This document shows positions 22,181 through 37,100 of a stretch of DNA of 64,000 nucleotides, piece after piece. The stretch comes from Arcuatula senhousia (lineage: Eukaryota; Mollusca; Bivalvia; Mytilida; Mytilidae). Both the position numbers and the translations under genes were made by a program. The first letter of the stretch is position 1. The number at the start of each line of letters is the position of its first letter. The notes beneath the pieces are model-generated. The model worked only from the letters and a program-made list of their open reading frames with translations. It was not told the origin of the DNA and did no database searches. The DNA lies in contig OZ020307.1 in the NCBI GenBank assembly GCA_963971305.1, positions 8,569,501-8,633,500 on the forward strand, written 5' to 3'.

Positions 22181-25100
22181 CTGTGCAAATTAAAGAAGAG
22201 CTCTACTTAGAATACTAACAGAAAGGTGCTCCTTGATAGGTGTTTCTGATTATATAACAGGGTACATAACATAGAAGTGCTCCTAATTTAAAGGTATTTC
22301 CAAATATATCATTGGTACATAATAGGGAATAGATAGGGATAGTAAACATGCATTGGTAGTTTTTAAACTAAGGTTCAATGAGTTCTTTAAAGTTTTGACA
22401 CAAAACTTTATTCAAATTTAGAGAATGTACACTAAGATTCATTGTATTTTTTGTAATAATGAGGAGACTAAATAAAATATCATAAAAAAATACGTGGCAA
22501 CAAATTACTGATTAATGATTTTGTATTGAACAACAAAATAATAAAATTTACTTGCAGATGTTTCCATCACCAAATGTTTGAGTAAGTTAGTTTACAGGTA
22601 ATGAAAGTATACAGATATGATAAAGATTTGTACATAGGTCAAAGGGAGACAAACACAACTTTCCAATATTATTGAAAATTTAATTTGTATATAGATAAAA
22701 GGGAGGCAACCACAACTTTCCAACATTAATCTTTGATATTGTTGTCGGTCTGAGGGAGGCAACCACAACTTTCCAACATTAATCTTTGATATTGTTGTCG
22801 GTCTGAGGGAGGTAACCACAACTTTCCAGCATCTTTTTAAATTTTGAAAATGATTTTTTTTTTCATTCTAGATCTGTATACTTTCATTTAATAAAAACCT
22901 TCGCCGAGCGCAGCATGATACGACCGCAACATGTTGAACCCTGTACGTTTTAGGCCTAATATGGATAGTCTATTGCTCTGGACACATGCAGCCCATGGTG
23001 GACTGACAAAGGTTTTTGACACATGCTTCTCTGATGGACTTTCGACCCAGGGGATAAAAATATAAATTTTGAATGTTGTATTCTACTCTTTAAAAGAAAT
23101 ATGTTTGGGGAATTAATTAAAAATCGAACCAGAATTTTCTAAAATTATGATTACAGCCCCAAAAATTTATTCTTAAATTTAGAATCACTACCTGACAAGA
23201 ATAAATTTGCAAAAAAAAAATTTCAAAATCGTACCACAAATAAAAAAGCCCCTAATTAGGTAATAGGGGGGAAAGGGGGGGTCGCAAAAATTAATTCTTA
23301 ATTTTGTATCAGCTATATGACAAGAACAAACATGCAAAAAAAATTTCCAAAATCGGATCAGAAATAAAAAAGTTACAATTTTGGCCCCTTTTGATCCCTA
23401 ATAACATAACAGTAAAAAAAAGGGGACACAAAAATATATCTGCTACTTGACAAGAATAAACTTGCAAAAAAATTTATCAAAATCAGACAAGATTTAAAAA
23501 AGTTTCGCTTTCGGCCCCTTTTGGCCCCTTATTACGTAACAGGTGAAAAAGGGGTGGGGGTCGCAAAAATAAATTCTCAAATTTGAATTCGCTACTTGAC
23601 AAACATAAACTTGCAAAAAAAATTTTCAAAAACAAATCAGAAATAAGAAAGTTTTGATTACAGCCCCTTTTGACCCCTAACTACAAAACAAGTGAAAAAA
23701 GGGATGGTCGCAAAAATCAATTCTCAAATTGGGATTCCCTACCTGACAAGAATAAACTTGCAAAAAAAAATTTCAAAATCGGACCACAAATAAAAAAGTT
23801 TCGATTTTGGCCCCTAATTACGTAATAGGGGGAAAAAGAGGGGGTCGCAAAAATTAATTCTTAATTTTGTATCCGCTATTTGACAAAAACAAACATGCAA
23901 AAAAAAATTTGAAAATCGGACCACAAATAAAAAAAGTTTTTATTTTGGCCCCTTTTGGCCCCTTATTACAAAACAGAGAAAAAGGGGCGCAAAAATTCAT
24001 CAGGTTCATTCTTTTATTGTATGAAACATTCTTGACAAATTTCACAGCAATAGTCCAACTAGGACCAAAGTTATGGTGGAAACAAGTAAAATATTTGATT
24101 TTTTTGCCCCTTTTGGGCCCCTAATTTCGAAACAAAAAAAGGGGGGACCCCCAAAATCAATCCCATTCATCCTTGTATGGTAAGGAACATCACTGTCAAA
24201 TTTCATAGCAATTGGATAACTAGAACTAAAGTTATTGTGGAAACAAACAAAAAAGTAGTATTTTTGGCCCTTTTTTGGCCCCTAATTTCTAAATGAAAAA
24301 TGGGGACCCCCAAAATCGATCCCATTCATCCTTTTATGGTAATGAACATCATTGTAAAGTTTCATAGCAATCGGATAACTGGAACTAAAGTTATTGTGGA
24401 AACACTAAAAAGTTAACAGACACCGACAACAACGACAGCATCATACCATAATACGTCCGCAAATTTTTTGCGGTCGTATAAAAAACATATTATTTTGGAT
24501 TTGTTATCTAGAGGTAGTTCAATTTGATGCTATTTTGCTAAGGAGTTAAAAGAGTGTATATTGTCAGATAATAGACAGGTTGATTCAAAATATATTGTCT
24601 TCTGTTCCTTAACATTTATATACCAATTTAAGCTAAATTAATCTTAAGAAAATGAGACTAAGGTTAAACAAAATAACATCTTCTAGCAAAATAGCTGTGA
24701 TTAACAAGTAACATATTGTTTTTATCCAAATATAACACTATTAGGGGTCAATGAACACAAATATTAGGTGTGGAGTACTACAGATGGTCACCCATGTTTC
24801 ACAGTTAATCTGAAAAGGAATCATAGTCAAGCAATCACATATAAAGCTATAGAATTATATATATTTATATCAACAAAGATGTACATGTATTTAAATTTTA
24901 TCAAAGAAAAAGTCAAAATATTTTATTTTCTTGTTTTATTCAAGTGTGTACAAAATTCACCTTTCAAAGGACAGTTCAACCATGTGAATTTTTTTTTAAT
25001 TGATAAAAATTTCAATGCGCCTTTTTCAATATTAATTATTATATTACTATCATCACATAGCAACTTTAATACCAAAACTGTGGTTTTATTTTCTGAGAAT

Positions 25101-28100
25101 AGAATTCAAATACATGTAGTCCTTGTTTGTTTTTATTATTAGCCATTCATAAGCAAAAGCACACAATAATAAATATAAAAAATTTGATCCAGTTTGATTT
25201 CACAAAATGTAAAAAAATAAGATGTGAAAAAATTTTGCGTCAAAAACAATAAAAATAATTTTAATTATTTAAAGTGAAAAATGATTTGCTAATAATTTTT
25301 TCCTAGATAAACAAATAAACAAACAAGAGTTGACACTAAAGTATGTCTCGCTTGTCGGCATTATCACTGAACACATTGAATGTCTAGCTGGGCCTTGTAT
25401 ATACCATAATCCCCAAAATATCAGATGCCTAGCTATAATATTATACTTTTCACTTAACTCATTTTCCACCCAAAAATCATCTAAGTTCACGAAGTCACTG
25501 AACCGTGAAAATGGGGTCAGGGTCACACAACATAAACCAAAACCCCAGATGCCTAGCTATTTATTATCCTTTTAACTTAATTTATTTTCCACAAAACTTT
25601 TAATTGTCCCAAAAATCATCTAAGTCCACAGAGTCACTGAACCGTGAAAATTGTGTCAAGGTCACAGGACATGGTGTCTATTGCATAGACCATAACTCCA
25701 GGTGTCTGTATACCAGATATCAGATGCCTAGCTATTATATTTTTCATTAAATTCATTTTCCATCAAAATCTTACAAAGATGTTTTTTGGTCCCAAAAATA
25801 ATCTAAGTCCACAGAGTCACTGAACCATGAAATTCGGGTCAGGGTCAAACGGCATGGCGCCAGTTGCATAGACCATAGCCCTAAATGTCTGTATACCAGA
25901 TATCAGATGACTAGCTATTATACTTTTCTTGTAATTCATTTTCCACAAAAGTCTTACAAAAAAGTTTAGGACGTTGCCGCCGCCACCGGAAAGTAATACC
26001 TTGTCTCGCCTTGCGGGACTAAAGTTGCAGGCGAGACAAAAAGTGAAAAACAGAGAAAAACAGCAAGTTTAAGTTCAAGTGCCATGCAAATAATAAAATT
26101 GACCCTTTTATGAATTATAATGTGATTTTTGTGTGTGAAAATATTCACAATTAATTAAATGGTCAACTGTTTAGTTGCTGCTCCTTAGTAATTACATGAA
26201 ATTCTTTAAGTAACAACTAGGTTTAGTCGGAAAAATTATGATGTCTAGGAAGCCTTTATATATAATTTTAATGTTTTGCTTGCACTTCTAGGAATATGAA
26301 TATAAAAAGGATCAAATGACCAATGCCTGCTTTAAATATGTTATAATTTTCTGGACTTAACAAAGCTGTAAATGGAACTGTTTTCTTTCTAACAGTCTAG
26401 TTAACAATCTTAAAAATATACTTCTTAAATTTTGTTTCTCTTCTCATCAAAATTGCATTCTAGCTATTGAAATACATGTAATACAATTTAAATTGGTGCA
26501 GTAGTGTAAAAAGAGAAACATGAAAGATATATATGGAAGGAGCACACAACAGAAATTAACAAACATTATTATTTAGTGGGGGTCCTCAAATATAAATGAA
26601 TAAAATTTCCCTCCTGAAAATCATCCCCCAAAATAACTTTTAGTTTTATTTTGTTGAAATAATATATGTGATTGGGAATAATATATATGATACAGTATAT
26701 GATTAATACAAGCAGATTATATACTTACAATGGCGTGTGCTGATATGATGAGGATGAGGTGCGTGTGGGTGAGAAGCTAACATCAGCAAATAAATCCTTG
26801 GGGTTCCGAACTATCCCGCTCTTACTAGTGGCTGAAAATAGTGGTTTACCACTACCATTCACTGAATGAGAGGTCTTAGCAGAACTAGCTGAAAGTTTAG
26901 TATTGAAACCATTTGTAGGATTTGAACCACTACTAGCCTTAGCTTTACTAGAACCACCAAAAGTTTGACTACTAGGACTATTTGCTAGCTTAGTTTTGTT
27001 AGTGTCTTTTTTAGGTGCAGTTCTGCTGGCTGGTGAAACTGACCTTTCTAGAATAGATCTGTGGAGAGGGGAGGGTGATCCTCGGGAGTTCTTCAGAATC
27101 CCTCGGACAGAGTATGGTCTAGGACTATTGTTAGCTCTGCCAGTAGACTCAGGGCCATAACTGGCAGTCAATCTGTTGTTCTTTTCTCGCCAATTATCTT
27201 TCTCTGGAATATCATTATCATCGTAAAACTTCTTGTGACCTTCATCGTGTACAGCACTATTCAATGCTGCTAAGAATAGTTGATTGTTTATTTCCCCTGA
27301 TTTTTCTCCATAGTTTCTTGACTCATTAAATCGAGTTTGAGGTGACTGACTCCTTGATAGATTCCTTTTTATATTGTCTTTTCCATAGAAATTGTATTGC
27401 TGCTGTCTTACAGGAGATTTCATTTCATACAAATCAGCCACATCTAGTTGTCCTGGACTTCTGCTACGATCGTAACTTACATTATTGTCACGCCTGGGGG
27501 AGTGGCTACGATAGCTTTCTATAGTGTCATTGAAATCTAAGCGTACAGGCTGCCTTGATAAAATCCTATTGACTTCATTATCATCCATAGAAGGTGACAT
27601 TCTTCCTTCATCAATAGAGAAGTTATTCCGATAGGCTCTTGTTCTTCGGTGAGGATATATTTCACGAAATTCTGACACAGATGGAGAAATGTCTTCAAAA
27701 TTATATTGGTAAGCTTCAATTCCTTCATCTTCAAAATCATCGTCATCGTCATCTGATATGATGTCATTGATGACAGGTGTGACAGACACTCCATTCATTC
27801 TGGTAAACGGTGACTTCACTGGACTACTGGTCATCATAGGTTCATTGAACTTCAGTCTTGATGAGTCGTACGATCGTCTGACCTCACTGTAAGACTTCTG
27901 ACTAGATTCCTGGTATGATCTATTAGGATCAGTGTAGGTTCTGTGTGTAGACATTGACCTTGACCTCGGTGATTTGCTTCCAGAGTAATCGAGTTCTTTT
28001 CTGGCAGGAGTAGTAGCACCTGTAGATTCTGACCTTGACCTTAGAGCTATGGCACTATCAACTGACCTACTGACCCTTGCTTTTGATACAGGTGAAGTTG

Positions 28101-31100
28101 ACCTCTGTTTTGGTGTGGGTGAGGTTGACCTCTGTTTGTCCTTGAATGTTGGTGATGGTGTTCTGGGCATGACTTTAGCTGCTGGTGATGCAGATCTCAT
28201 CTTCTCTTTAGATACAGGAGAAGATGATCTACTGGGAATATTAATACCATTGACTTGTTCTAAATACATTCCATTATCCATGTATTTCTTGATAATTCCT
28301 GTGATAGTTTGAAGGTGACCTTCACTTTGTAGCCGTGTTATCTCCTCAAACAGTTGTTTTCTCTCCTTCCTAGCATCGTCTACAATTGTTTTGAGGTCAT
28401 TGATGGTACTCTGAGCTTTGAATGCATACTTCTGGGCTCTATCCAGCTCCTGTAATGACCAACATTTTATAAGTAAATTTAAATATCATTATATAAACAG
28501 CGAAAGGAAAGAAATATGGATGCTTTACACAAAATAGCTGTAATACTAAAAAGGGAAACATTTTGGAATTTTTTGTGTGTGTGAAATTTACTGATATGTA
28601 CATGTTGGTTAAAATAAAACCATTCAAAGATGTCATGGATACAAGGCAGACACTTAGTGTAAATTGGACCTTGACAACAAAACCATGTGAAAATATCCTG
28701 TTGTATTTTACAATCATATATACCTACTATATTTCAAATAGTTCAAGGTTAATTTTTATTGTAACATTGTTTTAAACATAACATTCATTATTCCTCTTTA
28801 TACATTGCTGATGTGTGAAATATCAGACAGGTTAATTTAATGAAGGCAGAAAATTATTAGATAGAAAACTTAAATGCAGGTCAAATAGTCAAAATTCACA
28901 ATTTTTCTACTTATTTTTTGCTCTGTTTACTTCATCACAATTTTCAAGCTCAATACTTATTTATTAACATCAAACCAACTAATGTTTTCAAATGTACAGT
29001 CATGACAGTAGCAATCCATGACTTTTAAACCAATAAAAAATTAATATTTCATTCATTTGTCTGAATGCATGTTTGTCTAGGAGAATAATTTGTCAATAGC
29101 TCAGTCTACATGGATTTTTCAAGCATTCAGTAGGGTCCTTTAAAAGATCCCTTTCCCAATTAAAATTATTTCAAAATCATGCAAAATTACAAAAAAGTTA
29201 AACCCCTAATTTTTGGCGGGATTTCACGGAGTGAAAAATCCGGGTTATAAAATGGTGAATGTCGGGCGGGCGGGCGGGGAAGAAATTTTCGTAACAGTTT
29301 TCTCAGCAACTACTAATCACAGCCACTTGATATTTGGTATACAGCATCAGGGTGGGGTCCCATAACATGGGATTAGATTTTAGGTCTGTCGCTCACCTAC
29401 TTCCTGTTTACCGACTTAGTTATTTTTTTACAATAATGTCCAATAATAGAAAATTTTCGTAACAGTTTTCTCAGCAACTATCTATCATAGCCGCTTGATA
29501 TTTGGTATACAGTATCAGGGTGAGGTCCCATAACGTGGGATGCGATTTCAGGTCTGTCCCTCATCTACTTCCTGTTTACAGACTTAGTTAATTTTTGACA
29601 ATAATGTCCAATAGTAGAAAATTTTCGTTACAGTTTTCTTAGCAACTACTAATCACAGCCTCTTGATATTTTGGTATGCAGCATCAACATGGGCTCCCAT
29701 AACGTGGGATGTGATTTCAGGTCTATCGCTCACCTACTTCTTGTTAAACAAAATCCGGCCATTTCTGTCTTTGACCCATTTTTATTCTCAAATTGATGAT
29801 TTATCCTTTTCCACACAAGATGACCATAAAAAGACCCTTTCCAGACTTGTCTGATAAACCTCTGGCCTATATATATATAAACTTTACCTCTCTAAGTCTC
29901 TCGTTTTCTGACTGAGTAGTTCCCAATACATCCACCAGACTGTCCCTCTCCTCGGCCAATGACTGCATGGTAGGGATATCCTTCCTGTCAGCGTTCAGGA
30001 GATTCTTCGTATCCTCTAACTCCTGCTCAATAGAACTCTTGCTAGCTTTAACATCCTTAACCTCCTTTTCTAAATCCCTCATCCGAATTTCTAGAGATTC
30101 ATTCCGTGTTCTCTCTTTTTCTAATTGTGTGCGTAATTCCATGTTTTCTGCCTGTGATTTTGACAAATGTGATCGACAGTCATTTAAAACATCACCAGTT
30201 TTTCTCATTTTCTCCTGAATGTCTGTATTAGCATTTCTAAGTTTTGCTTGTAAAATGTCATTTTCAGCAACAACAGTTCCTAGGGCATGTTTTAATTCTA
30301 CAATGTCACCATCAGATATATTTCTGGAAGACGATAATTTCTTCCATTTTTCTTTCTGCACCATTGTAACACCAGTAAATTCTTGATCATTCATGCCCCA
30401 GATTTCATCAGAGACTTTCCTGATAGGACTACTATAGCCCAAGGATATTGGTTTGTTTTGTGACCTAGGAGAATACAACAGTTTTCCATCCTCGTTCACT
30501 TTTAGAGATTTATCAATATTCACTGGCAAGTCTTGTAAACTATGTGAACGCTCACTTGGCAATGTACGCCAATCTGATGATGCTGATACTCTATTTTCAG
30601 ACAATGACCGAGACTCTGAATTATCATCTCCTTTCCTTCTAAACATCCTTCCTCTTGAGTAATCAGGAGAATTTGATCTTTGACGAGGTGACCTGGTTGA
30701 CCTTGGTGACATTGACCTGCGACTTAATCGCTCTTTGATTTTTTCACTAAGTCTTTGAGTTAATGAATTTAAATCCTCTAGTTCGCCATCATCTGATAAG
30801 TTGGATTTTTCTAACATGTCCATTTTCATCCTTAGAAGTTCTAATTCCTGATGGAACACTTTTGTGAGTCTCTGATTGGGGTCTGAAGACTCAGAATTCC
30901 TCCCAGGGACTGTGTCCCTATTTTGTTCACTTGATTGAATACGACTATAATTGTCATTTAGTCTATCTAGATCAGAAGACCTTTGACGAGGTGATCGAGG
31001 GGACCTGGGCGATAGTGATCTACCAGAGGTCAGTCTATCATTACTTATAGATCGGTCCCTTTCCACACGATCTCTAGGAGATCTTGGACTCCGAGATCTA

Positions 31101-34100
31101 TCATAACTGTTTTCTCTGCTTCCATACGTAGATGATTTTTTAAGAATAGTTTTTGGCACAGTATCTTTATCATTAATTGATATTGTATCCTCAATATAAT
31201 CGTACCCTGGTGAAAGAGGTCTTGGAGATTTATCACGTCTTGGAGACAACCTATCATCACTTCTATCACGCTCCTTTTCGATTCTAACCTTAACATCCTC
31301 TTTTATACCTACACGAGGAAACTGTCGACCCTCATCACTTCTTGGCATGTCCACCAAGTTAGTTTGAGGCTCTGGAGGGTTTCCTACAACATCGATAATA
31401 GATTTCTTAGCAGGCTGGAACTCAGGCGATGGTACATATTCAGATCTCCTGGGTGACGCACCACGTGGTGTGGACATTTCTGTCTTCTGATCCTTTTCAA
31501 ACTGTAAATATTCTGAGGGAGGAATGTCATCAATACTATCCAGATCTAACAATTTACTCTTAGGCAATGTCTCCTCTAGTGAACTTTTAGAACTAGAATC
31601 CTGATCGTGTATATTTGCTTCTTGACGGGCCTGACGTAAGGCTTGTAAGAGGAACATAGTTTCAGGATTCTGACCAGGAACCACAAAGATCGGTACTCCT
31701 TTACCAAGTCCTGGCATGTATGTTTGAGGATAGTTAGAATAACTCGTTTTATCCTCACGAGTTATTTCTCCCATTTCCTCAATTGATGATTTTGCAGGTT
31801 CTTTTTTCTTCACCTCTTCCTCCTTTAACTTTTGTTCCTTTTCCCGTACTTTTTGATCTTCCTCCTCTCTTCTCCTTCTCTGTTCGTCTAACCTTTCCTT
31901 TGCCTCAGCCATGATTGTTTTATGATCCCTGGGTCTGCGTAGAGGAGATGATGACCTGACTGAATCACTCACAAGTTTTGTTCTTCCTTTTGGTTCGTAG
32001 TTTCCATTCATCTCATGACTCGGCACAGTTTCGTCATGTAGTTGTTCTTGTGAGTTGTATGTAGAACCAGAACTCATTCTTTCGTCATCATGAAATCGGT
32101 TAGAGATCGTATCAGTGATAGTTTTAGACAGAATTCTCTCCGACTCGACAGGAAGTTTAGATAATTGAGGGTCAGATCCAGAACCATTAGATGTAGAGAA
32201 CCAATCAGATGTCTCCTCTTTTCTACTGTCAGATTTCTGAAAAAAAAAGATATATGTTTATCAAATAATGTCGAATATGGGATAAAACACAATTTGATAT
32301 TTTCTTTAATTATTTTTGGAGTAAGTCTTTTTTATTACTAATATTAAAGAAACTTATTCTAAATTATGGTAAGCAAACACTTGTTATCTAAAGGATTGAA
32401 TATGAGTTTACATTGATATATGCAGTTTTAATGTGTGCTATGTGTGTTTCTTCACATTATTGATTTCTCTTGTGTCTATTTACTTTGTCTTTGCTTTTCA
32501 GATTTAAAAAAAATTCAGGGTCCTAATAGTACTTTTTTCTTATTTCAATGATTCTCAAATTGAGTGGGAGTGGTTTGTTGATTTTTTTTCACCTTTTTTA
32601 GTTTACACTTATTCTTAATTATGAGGAAGAAACTCAAACCTCTGGTGAACAAATTTGAATGAGTATTTTTTACTGCTTGCTTTAAATGGTTAAAGATATA
32701 TGGACCCATCCTAGTTTATAGTTAATTTCCTATATTCCTTTTTAGAAAGTTTCCAGTTGTGCCGACACAAGAAATCTTTTAATTATGAACTACAGGTTTA
32801 CAACAGCTGGGTCTGCCTTACCATTGATAACTAAAATTGTCAACTTGTTAAAACAAAGTAAATCTGTGTGCCAAACTACTCAAACATATGTTAACATTTA
32901 AGACTTCCATCCAAACCAGTTTTCTGAATCGGGGAGTGGAAATTACACCAAAAAAAGATAGGCATAAATTAATGTTTTCATTAGCTCAACCTTGTTCACA
33001 TCATCTAGGCAACCCACAGAGGGTAAGTTCTTTTGCAAAAAAGTAATCTGAATTCCTGATGAGTTTTTAAAAACGGCTATAGAAGATTTCCTTGGCTTAA
33101 TATTCATATTGTCATCATAATTGCTTCCCTTTAAACATGTTTTTGCATCTTATTTCGTCTCACTTATTCAATATGAAAACTTTTTAGAAGGCTGCTGGAT
33201 GTTTTTCATTTTAGATATTAACTTGCAATTGAATTATATAGGTTGTGTTGGGTACACTTATTCCACATTTCATTATCTTTTAATTTTTTAAACTTACTGA
33301 AGAATCTTCTTCTGCTAAATTGCTGCCTCCCACCTGAAATAAATATATTTTATTCATTATTTATCTAAAGATGGCTGTTTAGTGTTTATAAGACATATAG
33401 ATTTATAAATCATTGGTCTATTGTTCCTTATTTAAAAAAAACCCATCATGTTTGCATTGGTATAAAATTTCAAATATCATCAAAACAAATATTTGTAATG
33501 TTAACATATGATTTTTTAAACTGTAAAATTACCTGTACATAAAGTGGGTGCATCTTGAAAATGATATGACAGAATAATCTCAGGTGTCAGATTATATTTT
33601 GACACTTTTACTAATTTAATTAATTATCTATCTTTGATAACCTTAATAATCAAATTTAGCTTTAAAGAGTGAGTTGTGTTTAATGAGGTATAAATCACAG
33701 TTGATTATTAACTTTGAGTTCTGCAACTTTTCTTTGAAACTACCAATAGTTGGCAAAATGTTGATGGTAATTTTAATAATTACTAAGACTGCTAACATGG
33801 CTAAAGAGAATGTATCCTGCAGTTTTCACTGGTATTTTTCTAAATCTCTTTTTGACTTTTTTAAATGTATTACCTTTCTTTGTAATAGGGAGACATATAT
33901 CATCAAAGTGTGTTCATCCACTGTACCATCGATAATGTCAGATGGACTGAAACAGAAACAATCAAAAGACATGAAAGATATCTACATTTTTTTTTTCAAT
34001 GCTAACCCATGTTCACAACTTTACTAAATTTTCTTGTAACCAATTCTTATGTTTATAAAGCTTAAATATAAACTTAAAAAGAATTTGCTGTGATTGTTTT

Positions 34101-37100
34101 TCAAGATAAAAACAATTAATATTTGTACAATGTGACATTCCCCTTCGTGTTGCAATTTTATTTTCATTGTTTGAGAAAACATTCTGACATGTACACTTTA
34201 TATTCTACAGTCATAGAAAGTTTTCAGTAGAACTCCAAGTCTAATTTTAATGCAGTGTTATGGAGAAAATTTAACAAAACTTCAAAGGATGGTTGATGTT
34301 TTCCATTGCAGAATTTTAAATTATCACTGATAATGGTTGTGAGGCAAATACTAACACCACATCTCACAAAAACAATTACAACAAAGTTCCATAAAAACTT
34401 CTGTATTTTGTTCATGACAATTTTCATATCCTACATGTCCTATTATGTTTGATTTATAAAACTGAATTCCAAGAAAATTTTACAGTGTCACACTATTTTA
34501 CATAACTATATATCAGGGTTAAGCAAATTTTACAGTGTCACACTAATTTATGTAACTATATATACTATGGACTTGAAGATCGCAATGGAAAAGGGAGGTT
34601 TGGCGCCATAAAACCTGGTTTAACCCACCATTTCGTTTGAAATGCCTGTACCAAGTCAGGACCATTGTGATCCACCAATTCTCCAGTATGACTGATTCGT
34701 TTTTGTCATTTTCTCTGGACTATGAGATTGATCATTCAAGTTCGGTAGTTTTGTTATTACCTTTATTTTGTTCTATTTTCATTTATTATTTTACAATGTT
34801 TTTTTTACAAGAAATGCTGCTATAAATACCTAGACTGAAGGTTAATAATTTACCCTCACATCATTCAGAAATGAAGGGGGATAACTTACTTGATAATGCT
34901 ACTTTGAATAGAATACTGTTTCTCAATGAGGTCTAGTAAAATCTTGAGCTGTTCTAATCTGTCCTGAGTAACACAAATAAAAGAAATATGTTATAAATTC
35001 ACAAAGGACAATAATTAATTTAAGGTTTAGATCAATCCTGAACAAGTATGATTTAGATACCATTAAAGATGACAAACCTATTAAATATTTTGTTTTCATT
35101 TGTCAGTATTCTTTGAAAGTTCACAAAACCACACCAGTAAAAAGCGTCAGGGATGTGGTGTGCTAATTGTTCACAATATTTCTGTTAACTTCTTATTTGT
35201 TTTTTTTTCCCTGTTTTTTTTTTTTTAAAGTGCCTTTAAGTTATATATATTTGTGTAATGTCTTCCTAAGGATGCTTATAGTTTGGTTTTTATCAACTTT
35301 TTTTTGTACATGTATATTACCATTTTTCTGAGATGTTGAGTTGAGCATTATACATGTTATACTTGTATTAATTTGTATGCTAATCTATTTGAGATTTCTC
35401 TATATCATATATTTAAGTATAAATATAGTCTTTTTTAATATGCATTATAAGACAAAGCACATTACTTATATCGCATACCCTATATCGCACCGCTTACCCT
35501 ATATCGCACCCCCTATATCGCACCCCTTACCCTATATCGCACCCCTACAAAATATCAATATTTTATTCTATATGATATAATGAACATTACATGGCAAAAT
35601 CTGCATCACATGCTGTATTAACCCTCGACCTATATCATACCTCGGGCCGTTGGCCCTCAGTATGATATAGGAGTCTCGGGTAAATACAGCATATGATACA
35701 GATTTTGCCATGTATTATTCAGTATATCACAGTTATCAGATACTTTTATCGTGAAAACAGGATAAATTATTGTCTGTCTCATTCACATTTTTTGTTTGAA
35801 AATATACAATATTCCCCTATGACAAAACATTAATTTCATTACCTCTGTAATAACATCAGATCCACTGGCAAACTTCTTCAGTAACTTATTAAACCAGTCA
35901 CCGGTGCATAAACTATAAAAGAAAGAAAATAATCATAAAAATCTATTTCTTAATGAATACAACTAACATTTAAACTGTTCAATCAAGTAAGCATTTTTTT
36001 GGTATTTTGATTTTCCAATACACAAGTTTTCCCACATTTAGAAGGGACAGACTTATTAACTTCCTCCATTGTACGTAAGACATGAAGTTTGTAAGAATAA
36101 TGGCAGATTTTGTTAAAATTACCAGATTTTTTTTTAATTCTGATTAACATTTCAATTTGACAAAATGAATTGCTGTTAAAATACTAGAAGACTTTTGCTC
36201 AATTTGAACAATTCCAGGAGTTAAAAGATACAAGGTCATAAAGTTTATTTTATGAAAACCTGCATCCATATGCAAAATCATTTTTTCTTTGGAACCTTAA
36301 ACCAACCATAAATGTAGTATATTTCATTTCAAAAGATCTGATGAATTGAAAACATCCCCCTCATAACATTTGACTTCACTATACATAGTACAGACATGAT
36401 CAAGGGGTTTATGTAAACATCACATCTATGAACTAATTCAACCGGATCAGAATATATAAAGAATATAGACGCATTTCAATAAGGATGCATGTATGCACTA
36501 ATTCAATGGGACAAGAATTCATGAAGACCTTAAGATTGTCAATAAGGATGTCATTTATGCTGTTTAAGTTGCAGACTTTCAGCTAGGCAGATGAAGTGTA
36601 AGAGACTACATTGAAATTTTTAACCAGTTAGGTGTGAGGGTTTATAAGACGTATTATCCCATGGATAAACATTTCATGATCCAACTTATAAATATTACGT
36701 CTGAATGCTTGCCAATAAATTCCAATTAGGTCTGTATCATTCTTACTATTTCAATTAAGCTTATCCATATTAACACATAACAATAGGGCTTTAAATACTT
36801 TAAAGGAAAACTTTCAAGCATTGTCAAAATTCATAAGGACATATCTAAATACTCAAGAAACACTCCACATACTAGAATACTTCAAAGGTATTCCCTACAT
36901 AGTTTTCAACTCAGTTTATTTTGTTAAAATACATTATTTTAAAACTTTGTTTCTATCAAGTATCACTTTAATAAAAAGCTAGTCTTCTTATTGCCAAAAA
37001 TAGTTTTTGATCTTAAAATTCTATTGAAAAATTGTCAAAGTCAAAAATGGCAGGATTTCATTAAACAGGAGGTAGGTGAGCGACAGACCTAAAATCAAAT

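Larger units (their letters stand above)
22181..26728 (-). other. Last intron of the CH-coiled-coil gene
   Basis: About 4.5 kb largely filled by three non-autonomous elements (22.6-22.9, 22.9-24.5 and 25.3-26.0 kb). The remaining DNA (24.5-25.3 and 26.04-26.73 kb) is AT-rich without coding signal; a 124-codon frame at 24768 has no recognisable content. Confidence 0.6.

Noticed and set aside
24768..25142. 124-codon ORF on the plus strand
   Set aside because: AT-rich, compositionally random protein inside an intron, with no domain and no splice context.
26725..26728. Stop codon directly after exon 11 as the end of the CH protein
   Set aside because: It lies in a good GTAAGT donor, and the exon at 22078-22180 joins in the matching phase and supplies a clean tail and stop.
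28049..28312. 87-codon ORF on the plus strand
   Set aside because: Antisense to the Ser/Pro-rich coding exon 11 of the CH gene.
34866..34889. Direct splice from exon 7 to the microexon at 33333
   Set aside because: Phases do not match; the exon at 33874-33946 between them restores the frame and completes CH2.
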